Below are positions 12,901 through 25,633 of a stretch of 64,000 nucleotides of DNA, piece after piece. The stretch is from the NCBI GenBank assembly GCA_947652605.1, contig OX393578.1, positions 2,790,001 through 2,854,000 on the forward strand. The letters are read 5' to 3'. The notes under the pieces are model-generated. The model did not search any database and was not told the origin of the DNA. It was given only the letters and a program-made list of their open reading frames with translations. Position 1 is the stretch's first letter. The number at the start of each line of letters is the position of its first letter. The position numbers were made by a program, and so were the translations under genes. This stretch comes from Elmis aenea (taxonomy: Eukaryota; Arthropoda; Insecta; Coleoptera; Elmidae).

Positions 12901-15900
12901 GTCTGGCTGTAAAAATTATTAATTTTGTCATTACAGCACAAAATTATTATTAGAGTATAGTCATTTACAGAAGTCGACATTAAAAACAAAATTAGTTAAG
13001 ACGGATGTTTAAAAGTTCCAAAGGTAACTTAAATTTTTTTATTAACAAATTATAAAATTTAAAACCACACAAAAGTTAGTAATTTTTGTCTTAGTTGCGT
13101 AATTAAAATCTCTTCTAAATTAGTATTTACTGTAATTAGAATATTAGTCAGTTAATTTAATAAATGCATCGTAACTTTAACATAAAATATACATTTATAT
13201 ATACGATAAATATTTAGTTTTTATTAAATTTTAATAACAATATCTCCACCACCATCGAGTTTGATCAGTTTAATAAATATTGGTTATTATTTTCGAGTTT
13301 CGCATACAATACAGGGTGTTCCAAGGTGATTCTGTCTTATTTTATAGCAGACGTAATAAAGTAGTCCAATTTCAATTGTTAAATATTACCTAATGTTGTT
13401 AGGTAAATAATTAAAAAAGCTATTAACGAATGGACAGAAATTTCAAAGCAGATTTTGTTTTTCTGCAAAGGACATTCTTTATACATCGCTTATGACACTC
13501 TCAATTATTTTTTTATTGAAAATTATCAAAAAAAGTTTTAAATAACAGTTGTTTGATACAGTATATCCCAAAATATAGTCACGTCAAATTTTTGATTTCT
13601 TTTGTTTTTTAGGAGTTACCGCACCATATTTGTTTTTTGAAAATGGCTCCATACATATTTTTTTATACGGTTTATAAGACATTTTCTTTCTCTTTTCAAC
13701 GCACTAAAACTTTTATACCCTTACACAATTTAAAAAAAAAATTGCAAAAGAACAATTTTGTTTTAAGAGGGTACGTTATTAATTAATTTACATTAGTAGG
13801 CTTTGAAAATCATACAAAATGGCAAAAGATTTCTTTTGCGATTTCCTTAAAAATGTTGTTATGTAAGGGTATAAAAGTTTTAGTGTGTTAAAAAGAGAAA
13901 GAAAATGTCTTATAAACCGTATAAAAAAATATGTGTTGCCATTTAAAAAAAATAAAAAATAAATATGGTGCCGTAACTCCTAAAATACAAAAGAAAACAA
14001 AAATTTTACATGACAATATTTTGGGAAATACTGTATCAAACAACTTTTATTTGAATCTTTTTTTGATAATTTTTTCCAATAACAAAATAAATGGGGGTGT
14101 CATAAGTGGTGCTTCACCCTGTAGGTAATAAGGTGATTTATAAATATGCTTGTATACATTACATTTAAAATGGATAGTTTATTAATTCAAATATTTAACA
14201 AAACATGCAAAATATTTTTAAAAAAATCTAAAAATTCAGCTGTGGCCAATGATATTGACGGCCAAATACTTCCATATTTTATTGCTACGTTAATGTCGAA
14301 CAACAATTTTAATGTGCTGTCGTTATTTGCCAATTATTATAGCCAAAAATAAAAAATTTACCTTTTACAATTCCACCAAGTCAATAAAAATTTTGCCGCT
14401 ATAAATTACCCAAAACATCATCTTGGGATACTCTGTATTTACCAACGAATTGTAAAATTAGGATACCAAAAACGTACAACCATCTCCCCTTTTTTTTTTA
14501 ATGTCCCGTTACAACTTAGGAAATTTTTTATTCGACAAATTCGTTTATTACCGACGAATCTTTTTAAGTACCGTCACCGCTACGAAATAAATTCCGAACA
14601 ACCGACGACAAGACAACCACCTTAAAAGTAAATTATTCATTAGTAAAAAGAATACATAAGAAAACTTACAAACAAATTAAAAAGCAAGAGTCAGCCATGC
14701 CACTGGTGCTGCAAATTAAAATAAAATTAATTAGAAGAGCAACATAAGAAGTGTCGTTTCCGTCTCAAGCAAGTTAACGATTTAAAATGAAACATATTTA
14801 CAGTGAGTACCATCGACAACTACATGCGTCTAAGCATCTCTTTCAACCATCTCTCACATAATTGCTATTAATTTTTTTTTTTACATAGGTACACATTGGC
14901 GGAAATATCTGTGTAAAAGCTGTACATCGAATACACTCACACAAATATGTAAACAACTATAATAAAGCGTGCTAGGCCGCTTTTAACAGTAATTACCTTG
15001 ACACTGATAGCCTTGCTTGCCCAATCCCCTGAAAACAATAACCACCGTTATATAAAATCGGTGAGCCCTGGACTGGGTCAATCACACGACAGCTCCAGCT
15101 GAACGTTTTGAATCAACACGTTAACTGCCATATTTGCTCTAAGGTCCACAACTAATCATACATTTCAACAAATCGTAAACGGATCCCAAACAACAGAAAC
15201 ACGAATCAACACAAAGAAATCACAAATTTACTCGGAAACGAAGTTGTCGAAAACAGGCACTTACTCAATCACAAGTAAGCTATAAGTTATCATTACAATA
15301 TTTAATTTGCTATTTAAAATTGGGCATCGGCAGAAAAAAAGTAAAATACTCTAACAAGGAAGTCCAATGATGGCATTATTTAATAAATTACCAAGTATGC
15401 TCTTTACAACAATAAAAAAATAATAGTACACTAAAACTTTTCACGGTAATATTAATAGATCACAACGCAGGAAACCACGAATCACGATAACTAACCTACA
15501 GACTGACTATAACAGTAAAATGTAAACTATTAGGTGAAAATTTGATTATACTTGGGCCTCCATATGTTGGAGGGTTCATTTATACAAAATAAAATAATGA
15601 AGTTTACGAAATAGAAGGTTGGGCCCTGCTATTAACATATTGTAACTGAATAACGACTACCGGTAAAAAAAAAAGAATTTAATGTCAAGAAAATTGATTT
15701 AAAAAAAATCCATTCCGGAATGATTGAAATGCTGATGTAGTCTTCAACTAAAACTTCTCGGCTTTTTAGTTTAGTATTACCAGAAGAAACAATTGTTTTA
15801 ATAATCAATTTAGATTGAACTTAAAAATAACGTCGTTAAATTAAAGACCACTTAAATATATTTCCAGCATAATTTACGATATACCAGCAGCAAATATAAA

Positions 15901-17470
15901 ACATATAAATCAATACGGCAGTTAACGTGTTAACAAAAAAATTCCAACATGTACACCACACACACATACATCTTAAACCCCATCGTTAATACAGAAAAAG
16001 GTACACTATAAATAACTACAGATGTTAAATTACTCATTGTAAAACCCAACACAGAAAAACAGATAAGAGTTTTCCCAACGCCATAAACACCCAAGCCGAT
16101 GTGTGATAAAGAAAAAGACTTCTAAATTAGTACGAAATTTCCCGTTCGTAAATTAGGTCACTTACCAAATAAAATCTTTACAATGAGAACAAAATGTTGG
16201 CTGACGCAAGAAAGTGGCCATGAACTTGTGTCCATTGACTTGATGGACGCGGCGTCGCATAGCCCCACGTCGTCGATTGAAACCTTGCCGTTCCTTAAAC
16301 TCCCGAGGCTTGGCACCATATTCTGCTTGATACAACAATATATTAAACGACGATTTAACAAAATTACGATCACTTACCATTCGATGTTAATTTTAAATCT
16401 ATACGAACATGTAGCTGGCCTTTTGGCTCCAAATTTACCTGCAACAAAAAAAAGGGCTTCAATTTTCGACTCTAGAATATATGCTTGGTTATATGGGGCA
16501 CCATATTTGATAATTTGATAAAATTCACTGTACAACTCAATAATTACAAATACCGTGAAAGTGGGGTACTATGTTACATTTTAAAGTCCGAAGTAAGTTT
16601 TAAATAAGCTAAAGGACATTTTAAAAGCCAAAAGGCGAAAGAGTTTGCTCTTTGTGAACCACTTAAAAACCAGAAATTGAAAAATCTCAAGTAAATTATC
16701 CTAACGATGTATTTTGATGTGGTTTGATAAATTGACATGGCGACATAATTGTTAATAACATTTTATTGAACAAGTATTACATGTAAATTCCAACGATCGG
16801 TTGACTCAAAGTTTTTTGTACAAAATTAGTCAGATCTCTATTAAAACTATGAACAAAGTGATCCATCATACAAGCAACTAGTGTGTAAAGGTGAACTGTA
16901 ATTAAATAAAACTGGAAGCAATTAAAGTTTTGTACTTTGATATGATAATGTTATTAAGATGATATATATGAACTCGTATTTAGTTATTATGCATGTTAGT
17001 GTAAGCAAATGCAAGATCTTGAATTGCACGTTTCGTTTTGACAGCTCAAGCAGGAGGTATGGGTTCGGGGAGGGCGAGCTACGCAAAATCTAGTCCACTG
17101 TCTAATGGTCATTAAAATGTCTTACCCAGAAATCACCCGCGTCTTTTTCTCTATTCAGAAGATCATCAAAGGGTATGCTGCAGTTAGCAACAAAATCATC
17201 GGGCGGAATAGAGGCATCATGGAACACAGTCAGGGTCAACGTCTTCGCGTTTTCCACTTTTTGTTCGAAATATTCGTTCCAAACGGGGTCGAAAGACTTT
17301 TGCTTGGTTGTAGTTTGGGCCATGTGAGAATCGTCTACATCTACAGTCACATACGGGTCGATTAATTGCTCGTCGGGTTTTCCAAATGTCATGTTGTGGC
17401 GCTTTTGAAAGTCTGTAGGCCTCAGACCAGAAGCCTCGCATATTTTCACTCCGAGCGTCCCCGTAAACAT
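6956..17470 (-). CDS. Pkc98E: Novel protein kinase C, epsilon type (Pkc98E-like)
   Basis: A lipid-activated serine/threonine kinase that responds to diacylglycerol but not calcium. Coding exons on the minus strand are 17470-17126, 16438-16378, 16322-16166, 15028-14997 (a 32-bp micro-exon), 12678-12608, 12412-12181, 12115-11957, 11283-10394 and 7120-6956. They join in one frame of 703 codons, against about 740 aa in fly and human. Order of domains: calcium-independent C2 (1-~130); pseudosubstrate RRRGAMRRR near 152-160, with Ala in place of Ser; C1A with its His/Cys pattern (167-216); C1B (236-285); hinge; kinase from about 368, with GKGSFGKV, Lys397, YRDLKLDN, and activation loop [16 protein letters not shown]-tail with turn motif LTPIN and hydrophobic motif FKDFSF. 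The N-terminal C2 before C1 is the novel-PKC order. The ATG at 17470 starts the C2 domain. The last coding intron (3.3 kb) holds an intact mariner and two repeat families. Confidence 0.95.
7686..8005. mobile_element. Fold-back repeat element with a third internal arm, TA flanks
   Basis: Left end (CAAAACGCAACCCACTTA) and right end (inverse of CAGAACGCAACCCACTTA) are inverted copies over about 100 bp and are flanked by TA. Each arm contains GTTGCGCCTAT and AAAACGCCTAC. A third, partial copy of the arm lies at about 7828-7886 in the same direction as the left arm. There is no coding capacity. It lies inside the last coding intron of the PKC gene. The TA flanks suggest a Tc1/mariner-type non-autonomous element, though the ends are unlike the CAGGGTG set elsewhere here. 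Confidence 0.7.
8100..8760. repeat. Tandem repeat, ~172-bp unit, about 3.5 copies
   Basis: The phrase AGAACTGTCAAA recurs at 8159, 8331 and, changed to AGAGCTGTCGAA, at 8504, giving a period of 172-173 bp. Other markers repeat with it: ATGGAATATTTATGTCTCAAAT, and TTTATAAAGTATACTGCACT followed by AACTCAAT. A fourth, strongly decayed copy runs to about 8760. The unit is AT-rich and non-coding. Length near a nucleosome repeat is typical of insect satellite monomers, so this may be a small dispersed satellite patch within the PKC intron. Confidence 0.8.
8997..10317 (-). mobile_element. Intact DD41D (rosa-like) mariner transposon
   Basis: A 1321-bp element with 29-bp perfect terminal inverted repeats beginning CAGGGTGGGGCAACATAACC, and a TA duplication at 8995-8996 and 10318-10319. 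It contains one uninterrupted transposase frame on the minus strand, with 111 bp and 133 bp of non-coding sequence on either side. Perfect ends, an exact TA duplication and a full-length frame all point to a recent insertion. It lies in the last coding intron of the PKC gene, in the same transcriptional direction as that gene. Confidence 0.95.
9108..10184 (-). CDS. Mariner-family transposase, DD41D, apparently full length
   Basis: The enzyme cuts and re-inserts the element that carries it, acting on the inverted repeats at a TA target. The frame is 358 aa from the ATG at 10184. The frame stays open nine codons upstream but contains no earlier ATG, and [10 protein letters not shown] is a usual start for this group. 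An N-terminal helix-turn-helix region spans about 1-110, with a GARP-type linker before it ends. Catalytic aspartates lie in FFSDEAHF (156), [10 protein letters not shown] (248) and [13 protein letters not shown] (290). The 41 residues between the second and third give the DD41D spacing known from the rosa lineage, rather than the DD34D of classical mariners. No stop or frameshift is seen, so activity is possible but not shown. Confidence 0.95.
   Translation of the reverse strand: MRWSKEQRAFAVEAYLSNGNSVITAQRQFRNRFNLAPLAPVPNHKSIADWVKCFRETGSVVKKRPVGARPIRSPENIEAVRQSIAQSPQRSARKHAAALGLSSRSVRRILHDDLHFHPYKLVIGQELSERDFNSRRNGCEAFLESVPDDAIVFFSDEAHFHLSGCVNKQNMRYWAETNPRQLHQRPLHSPKVTVWCAISSVGIIGPWFFEEDERVVTVNSDRYVNMLEEFFVPRLDEMDLRDVWFQQDGATAHTARSSMALLREHFPGRLISLRGDLEWPPRSPDLTPCDFFLWGYLKSRVFNNRPRTLDDLKDNIREEVANIPVDMLERVMRNTRNRFVQCIDNGGRHLADMMFKTM
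12679..14996 (-). other. PKC intron with fold-back element and a candidate 39-bp cassette exon
   Basis: The intron between the C1A micro-exon and the next C1 exon. It holds the palindromic element described separately (13312-14121). It also holds a 39-bp segment at 14670-14708 bounded on the minus strand by a pyrimidine-rich acceptor ending TTTGCAG and a consensus donor GTAAGT. If spliced in, that segment would bring a stop after about ten codons. Nothing else recognisable is present. Confidence 0.35.
13312..14121. mobile_element. Large palindromic MITE (~810 bp), TA flanks
   Basis: The left end CAGGGTGTTCC follows TA at 13310-13311. The right end closes with GCTTCACCCTG before TA at 14122-14123. 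Long inverted homology is clear internally: for example TATAAGACATTTTCTTTCTC near 13672 and its inverse near 13895, and ACTAAAACTTTTATACCC near 13704 with its inverse near 13866. The symmetry centre is near 13785. The outermost left 160 bp match less well, so the left boundary may belong to a second, overlapping insertion. There is no transposase. Confidence 0.7.
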
Positions 17471-18275
17471 TTGAGAATTCTATGCGGGAACACACGCACG
17501 ACACGATGTTTAGCACCGCGAGCGAGGTTACGTGCCGAAGCACTACATAAGGAGAAGGTAAATCACTTCAAAAAACACATTTTGCTTGACAGACACGAAG
17601 GTCGGCTGCTCGTAACCGCGACTGTAGACCTCTCTCTCCCAGTTTCCCATAAGGCCAAGGTACAGAACATGCGCGTAACACCCAATTCAAAAAACAGATA
17701 GAACTGCGCCATCTCCTGGAAAAAATTAAAACAAAGCTTATAGTCTTACCGCTTTACTTAAATCGTGCAATTTTATAAAATCTAGTCTTACCGCTTAACT
17801 TAAATTGTGCCAACTTTATAAAATCTAGTCTTACCACTTAACTTAAATCGTGCCAATTTTATAGAATCTAATCTTACCGCTCAACTTAAATCGTGCCAAT
17901 TTTATACAATCTAGTCTTACCGCTTAACTTAAATCGTGCAAATTTTAGAGAATCTAGTCCTACCGCTCAACTTAAATCGTGCCAATTTTATACAATCTAG
18001 TCTTATCGCTCAACTTAAATCGTGCCAATTTTATACAATCTAGTCTTACCGCTTAACTCAAATCGTGCAAATTTTACTTAAAAAAAATAATTTAGCAAAT
18101 TGTTGCAACAAAATACTTCGTAAACAATATTCAATACGTGTTCCTAAATGAAATGTTTGGCGCTATTGAAATAATTACGTCAAAATGTATTCGCAAAGTA
18201 TTCATGAGATGCTAACTTCACTATTATTGTCATTTTGCTATGATGAGGTTAAGTAATTCTTAAAAGTTAAAAAAT
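17471..18275. promoter_or_regulatory. Divergent promoter region, PKC (minus) and FARS2 (plus)
   Basis: The 805 bp between the two start codons must hold the start sites of both genes unless PKC has a distant 5' exon. The PKC-proximal part (17471-17700) is GC-richer than its surroundings and free of repeats. The FARS2 side is filled by a 43-bp minisatellite. No TATA box at a convincing distance is seen for either gene. Confidence 0.5.
17744..18077. repeat. Minisatellite, 43-bp unit, 8 copies
   Basis: Eight consecutive units with the consensus phrases TCTTACCGCTTAACTTAAAT and CGTGCCAATTTTATACAATC follow one another without gaps. Units differ by a few substitutions each, and the last is cut off after about 34 bp. 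The array ends about 200 bp upstream of the FARS2 start codon. It has no coding sense. Copy number in such arrays is often variable between individuals. Confidence 0.95.
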
Positions 18276-19562
18276 ATGTTTAAAGTGCATGTACCCTTGA
18301 AGTTTACTCATAAATTACAGCGCCTGCAATACTCTGTTAAAGCCGCTACATGTAATGATGTAAATATATTAAACAATTTATACAAACGAGATGATTACAC
18401 CAACGTGACATCAAAAATACTGTCTCATGTCGGCAATAACTTGCATTTACGGCCTTGTCATCCTTTATCTCTAGTACGACAACGTATCGTAAATTATTTT
18501 TACAAATCTTACACCAACAGTCGAGGAAATCCGACATTTTCAGTGTACGATAATCTATCACCTATCGTCAGTGTCGACCAAAACTTTAACAGTTTGTTAA
18601 TACCCGAGGACCATCCATCAAGATTAAAAAGTGACTGTTACTATATAAACCGACAATATTTATTACGAGCTCATACTACGGCACATCAGTCTGAACTTAT
18701 CCAATCAGGTTTAGATAATTTTCTCATCATTGGAGATGTGTATCGCCGAGATGAAATTGACAGTACCCACTACCCTGTGTTCCACCAAATAGATGCTGTA
18801 AGATTACAAACCGGTTATGAGCTGTTTGGGAACGACGAGTTAAATTTGTTTGAAACTGGGAACAACACGAAAGGATTGGACGGTCAAGAAAAGCAAGCGT
18901 GTCACACATTAGAAGCAGTCAAACTTATGGAACATGAGCTTAAAGTTGCCCTCGTGGGGCTCGCGCAAGAGCTTTTCGGTAAGAACACCGAATACCGTTG
19001 GGTCGACACATTTTTCCCTTTCACTCAGCCGTCTTGGGAACTAGAAGTTTATCACAATAATAAATGGCTGGAGTTACTCGGTTGCGGAATCATGCGCCAA
19101 CCGATTGTTCACAACGCTGGTGTTAATGATAAAATCGGTTGGGCATTCGGTTTGGGACTCGAACGAATCGCAATGTGTTTGTATCAAATACCGGACATAA
19201 GATTATTCTGGTCTACAGACTCGGGTTTCCTAAACCAGTTCAAAGTCGACGATTTAAATCAAAAAGTTACGTACAAGCCCGTCAGTCAATATCCCCAATG
19301 CTCTAACGACATAAGTTTCTGGTTACCCGGATCATACTCTAGCAACGATTTTTATGATTTAGTAAGATGTATTGGTGGTGATATCGTGGAACAGGTGTCC
19401 CTCGTTGACCAGTTCACGCACCCAAAGTCCGGTAAAACGAGCCATTGCTACAGAATTGTTTACCGGCACATGGAGAAGACCCTAACACAAGGAGAAGTTA
19501 ACGTCGTACACAAAAACATTGAAACAGAAGCAAGTCAGCAATTAGGAATAACGATACGATGA
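18276..19562 (+). CDS. FARS2: Phenylalanyl-tRNA synthetase, mitochondrial
   Basis: Charges mitochondrial tRNA-Phe with phenylalanine in the matrix; it is the monomeric organellar form. The single exon encodes 428 aa. The first ~20 residues are basic and lack acidic residues, consistent with a matrix-targeting presequence. A class II catalytic core follows: motif 2 region GDVYRRDEIDSTHYPVFHQ near 153-171, and motif 3 GWAFGLGLERIAM near 289-301. A C-terminal ferredoxin-fold anticodon-binding domain runs from about 335 to 428, with SFWLPG and the family-typical SHCYRIVYR. Length and order match the family. A poly(A) signal AATAAA lies at 19581, 19 bp past the stop. No break is seen. Confidence 0.97.
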   Translation: MFKVHVPLKFTHKLQRLQYSVKAATCNDVNILNNLYKRDDYTNVTSKILSHVGNNLHLRPCHPLSLVRQRIVNYFYKSYTNSRGNPTFSVYDNLSPIVSVDQNFNSLLIPEDHPSRLKSDCYYINRQYLLRAHTTAHQSELIQSGLDNFLIIGDVYRRDEIDSTHYPVFHQIDAVRLQTGYELFGNDELNLFETGNNTKGLDGQEKQACHTLEAVKLMEHELKVALVGLAQELFGKNTEYRWVDTFFPFTQPSWELEVYHNNKWLELLGCGIMRQPIVHNAGVNDKIGWAFGLGLERIAMCLYQIPDIRLFWSTDSGFLNQFKVDDLNQKVTYKPVSQYPQCSNDISFWLPGSYSSNDFYDLVRCIGGDIVEQVSLVDQFTHPKSGKTSHCYRIVYRHMEKTLTQGEVNVVHKNIETEASQQLGITIR

Positions 19563-19937
19563 AACGTTTATTTTTATATAAATAAATAGCTTTAAGTTTA
19601 AATTTAATTGTATCATGATTTTTTAATTTTGAAAACATCCACTGCAGGACTTCAACGAGAGCTTCAAAAATGTATTTGGAAAACCGATTTAAAAGTAATT
19701 TAAATGTATATAGTACATGTTACTTTGTTGTCCATAAATGTAAATAAATGGGAATATTTATTAATATTTTATTTCTCTATGGCTTTGTGTAAGTTTAAAT
19801 AGTTGTACAAAAACACCTGTATACTATGCAGCCTTTAATAAGTTACCATGACGACCGTTTCTAAGGGTACGTTATTTATTGTTTGGTCAATTTATTAACA
19901 TAAATATATTCAAAGTGCTGAATCGTGACATAAAAAA

Positions 19938-20232
19938 ATGTCAAGAGCTGTAAAGACAGATTACAAAGAGCTGTACAACGAACTACAAACTGCAATTAAC
20001 GATGATAAACTATACTCGTTACGGAATGATGCAAAAATTCGCACAGTTGCAGTAGCGAAAACCTATGACGAATTTCGGTAAAGATTTTGTGCGTTTATCT
20101 GTATAAAGGCTTACTTTAAATTTCAGGGATATTGTAGACGCCGCTCACCTAACACCTTTATCGAAACAAGATAAGGCTAGGAACACCAAGAGCTGGAATA
20201 ATGTCGCAAAAAATAAAGTAGATACCGAGTAA
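19938..20232 (+). CDS. CCDC103: CCDC103-like dynein arm assembly factor, short form
   Basis: Exons 19938-20077 and 20127-20232 (49-bp intron, GT-AG) join to 81 aa. The sequence matches the N-terminal dynein-attachment domain of CCDC103: KELYNELQTAINDDKLY, then LRNDAKIRTV, then YDEFRDIVDAAHLTPLSKQD. In vertebrates this protein is needed to attach or preassemble axonemal dynein arms. The vertebrate protein has a further C-terminal RPAP3-like domain of over 100 residues that is absent here; I recall the fly homologue is also short. In insects the role would be limited to cells with motile axonemes, mainly sperm and sensory cilia. Recognition is from motif resemblance, not a search. Confidence 0.85.
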
Positions 20233-20747
20233 TAATGCACCAATTAATTATTGATAAACGTACCACAAGTTAATCATGAACTTTTGACAATTTTGGTAAA
20301 AATAGAACCCATCAGCTATATTGTGTATCATTTTAAAAATTATTAATCCATCTCACCTACACTGGAGTTTTTTTAGAAATCATGCAAAACCTGTTAAACT
20401 TGTTTGTAGTTTGCTGACCTGGGTGAAGAAACTACTTCAGTTTTTACAGTTTTAAATTTTGTCCCAAACAGAATAAAATTGCAATTTGGATTTAAATACA
20501 TGTACAACCTACGGGGGCTAATTATAAAAAACATTCACAATTAGTAACAAAAATAAACAATTTTCCCCATATATATTTAACCAAGCAATAATCACATACA
20601 TACAAAAACAATGTATTAGTCGTAAATGTTTACATTAAAAAAAATATACAGCCAGTATAAAGTACTTTCATCAGTTCTTATACTAACCTAACAGCTTAAT
20701 ATGTAAAAAATGCTTTAGTTTTTAGTCGAGTAGATGTTTAGGCAGGA
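20233..20747. other. Intergenic, convergent 3' ends of CCDC103 and DAP1
   Basis: This AT-rich stretch lies between the stop codons of two convergent genes and most likely holds both 3' UTRs. No further gene or repeat is recognised. Confidence 0.5.
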
Positions 20748-21093
20748 CTATTTCCGTGGTTGCTGGATGTTAATAGGTGTTTTGTTCGTGTGAATGGCTG
20801 GCGGTTTATCTCTGTGCATATTTTGTACAGCCTCAGCTGGAAAATCTGCATTACCTTTAGGAATAGCACCGGATATTGTGGTTTTCGGTGGGCTGCTGGA
20901 TACCTTCAAGCCAGTGGTATCTTCTACTAACCCTGCAGGTTCTTTGTGTGTCTTGTGTTGCGTAATTCTCATTCCTCCAGCTTTCACTGTTTTAACAATT
21001 ATTGTAAGAATTTCAAAGATATTACTGTTTACTTTTACCTGCTGGAGGGTGGCCAGCTTTTAGGTGACTTTCACCTTCCTTAGGACTAGACAT
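20748..21093 (-). CDS. DAP1: Death-associated protein 1
   Basis: A small, proline-rich, largely disordered protein. In mammals it is a TOR substrate that restrains autophagy and was named for interferon-gamma-induced death. Exons 21093-21039 and 20986-20748 flank a 52-bp intron and join to 97 aa (human about 102). Diagnostic parts are the N-terminus MSSP, the block LKAGHPPAVKAGGMRI spanning the splice junction, ISGAIPKGNADFP in the middle, and the C-terminus IQQPRK. The junction is secure because the valine of HPPAVKAGG is split between the exons. It is divergent from DDX43, with 431 bp between the start codons. Confidence 0.95.
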
Positions 21094-21524
21094 CCTTGAA
21101 AACACTAAATTATTACTGTCTCAATATGTTATACTTGCACTTTCCTACTTCGGTTGCGTTGTGGTAAAACACGTATACAAAATCTGATGACCTTGAAGAC
21201 CTTCATAACACAATAAAATGCCACGGTATACAATTATCAATAGAAACAATTTTTTAAACGTGCAAACCAACTTGGGCAACTCAGTATCATCATTTAAACT
21301 TGATTAGGCAAAACTCCACTTCTCAGATTAAAGTTATTCATGTAAATAACATTTAAACTTAAATAAAAGCATTGTTTAAAGGCGTATTTAAAAATCCCGC
21401 AACTTATAACAAGTACTACCAACCACACTCGCTAATTGCTGTAACTTCCCTACAAATTTAAGGTTGAAGTTTGTGTCGAGGAGTGAACAGTTTGTAAAAA
21501 ATACGTACATCCTAAAACACAAAA
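21094..21524. promoter_or_regulatory. Divergent promoter region, DAP1 (minus) and DDX43 (plus)
   Basis: 431 bp separate the two start codons, so both 5' UTRs and core promoters should lie here. I see no TATA box or repeat that stands out. The call is positional. Confidence 0.45.
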
Positions 21525-24211
<2,687 letters not shown>

Positions 24212-24826
24212 CTGAATGCGTTTTAAGTTGGTGTTGAAATCGTGTTCGGTGTTTGAATCTCCGCGTTTATAATATTGCAAGTGTATTTATTTTTTTGAAA
24301 GAAATTTTGATTATTTTTTTTATTTGGTATTAAATATTATTGTTCTAGAAATTGTGTTTTTTTGACGGCCTTCCTCAATACAGGTTTTAGTAATAAATAA
24401 ATGAACTATTATGTCACAGGGGACGGCTGACAATTGTTATTAACAAACAGTTGAAATAAAAAAACAATTGACGACCAAACAAATGAAAATAAATTACATT
24501 TATTAACTTAAAAATATGTAATACATAAAAAGGAATAGAAGAGGGGAAGTAATTGAAAATATATAGCATGATCCACTCAATACAAGGGATAAAAAAAATG
24601 GGTAGAATTAATGCTCAATGTGTGCCGCAGTCTCTGATACACGAAGACTTAACAAATTAGTTATAAAATCCATCCTACAAACCAGAAATTAGTAAATTTA
24701 TGTTATAATGTACACAGTGATTTTAGGCGAATTCAGATTTTTTTAAAAGTCGTTTTAATTTGTTGTTTCCAAAACTTACTTAAAGAACAAAATCTCCTAT
24801 AATTTCACTAAAAATAAATCACTGTA
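24212..24826. other. DDX43 3' UTR and intergenic DNA
   Basis: Holds the probable DDX43 poly(A) signal (AATAAA near 24392) and then AT-rich DNA. No gene or repeat is recognised. Confidence 0.4.
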
Positions 24827-25533
24827 CAGGGTGATTCAAATTCGAGGGTGACCATGGGGATCTCGCTCTTTATTGAAGATAGAGAGTAGGTTTAAATTTG
24901 CCAAAGTTGCTAAATTTTATGCCTATCAATAATATTAAAACAGATTGAAATATCTTCAACTGTTTTAGAAAAAAATGAAAAAATTACTTCGTTTTTTTGC
25001 TATAACTTTTTTATTTATAATTTTTTTTAAATCTAGAAACTTTTTGGCCACTTTATTTTACATTTAAAAGTGACCTAGTAAAAGTTTTTACAGATTAAAA
25101 GAGTTATAAATAAAAAAGTTATAGAAAAAAAGAAGTAATTTTTTCAGTTTTTTTCAATTTTTTCAAAAACAGTTGAAGATATTTCAAATCTGTTTTGACT
25201 AGCACTTAGCCCGTCCTAGGACGGGAATATTGTATATCTTAAATTTAAACTATTACTTTTTATAATACCGTGAGCTGCAAGTTAGACACTTATGTTACCC
25301 GTGAGTAAAAATTTACGGTTCATTAGACACAACTCAGTCGGTCAAATGAACCCTTAGTAGTTTACTGCGTTATTATATTCATGCGTTACAGACAGAGTCA
25401 GGCTGGACTTTTATATCTGTTTTGATATCACTGATGGGCATAAAATTTAGCAACTTTGCTAAATTTAAACCTATCCTCTATCTTCAATAATAAGCGAGAT
25501 TCCCATGGTTGCCCTCGAATTTCAATCACCCTG
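24827..25533. mobile_element. Palindromic MITE with a secondary insertion
   Basis: Ends CAGGGTGATTCAAATTCGAG and the inverse are flanked by TA (24825-24826 and 25534-25535). Both arms carry the block around GGGGATCTCGCT and TTGAAGATAGAG, seen again in other elements of this window. The right arm is interrupted at about 25197-25415 by unrelated sequence bounded by the repeated phrase TCTGTTTTGA, as expected for a later insertion with a ~10-bp target duplication. The inserted piece has no recognised coding sequence. It begins close to a short GC palindrome, CCCGTCCTAGGACGGG. Confidence 0.75.
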
Positions 25534-25633
25534 TACAATAGAAATATTTAAAGAAACTTTCAATTTTTTTTTGCAAAATAAACTTCGAATGAATTAAAAG
25601 TAAATAGCGACTGCCACAAAATCTCATCCGGTA

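Noticed and set aside
16158..16518. Alternative frames over the C1A exon
   Set aside because: Only one frame gives the pseudosubstrate and the C1 zinc ligands, and only that frame fits both splice phases.
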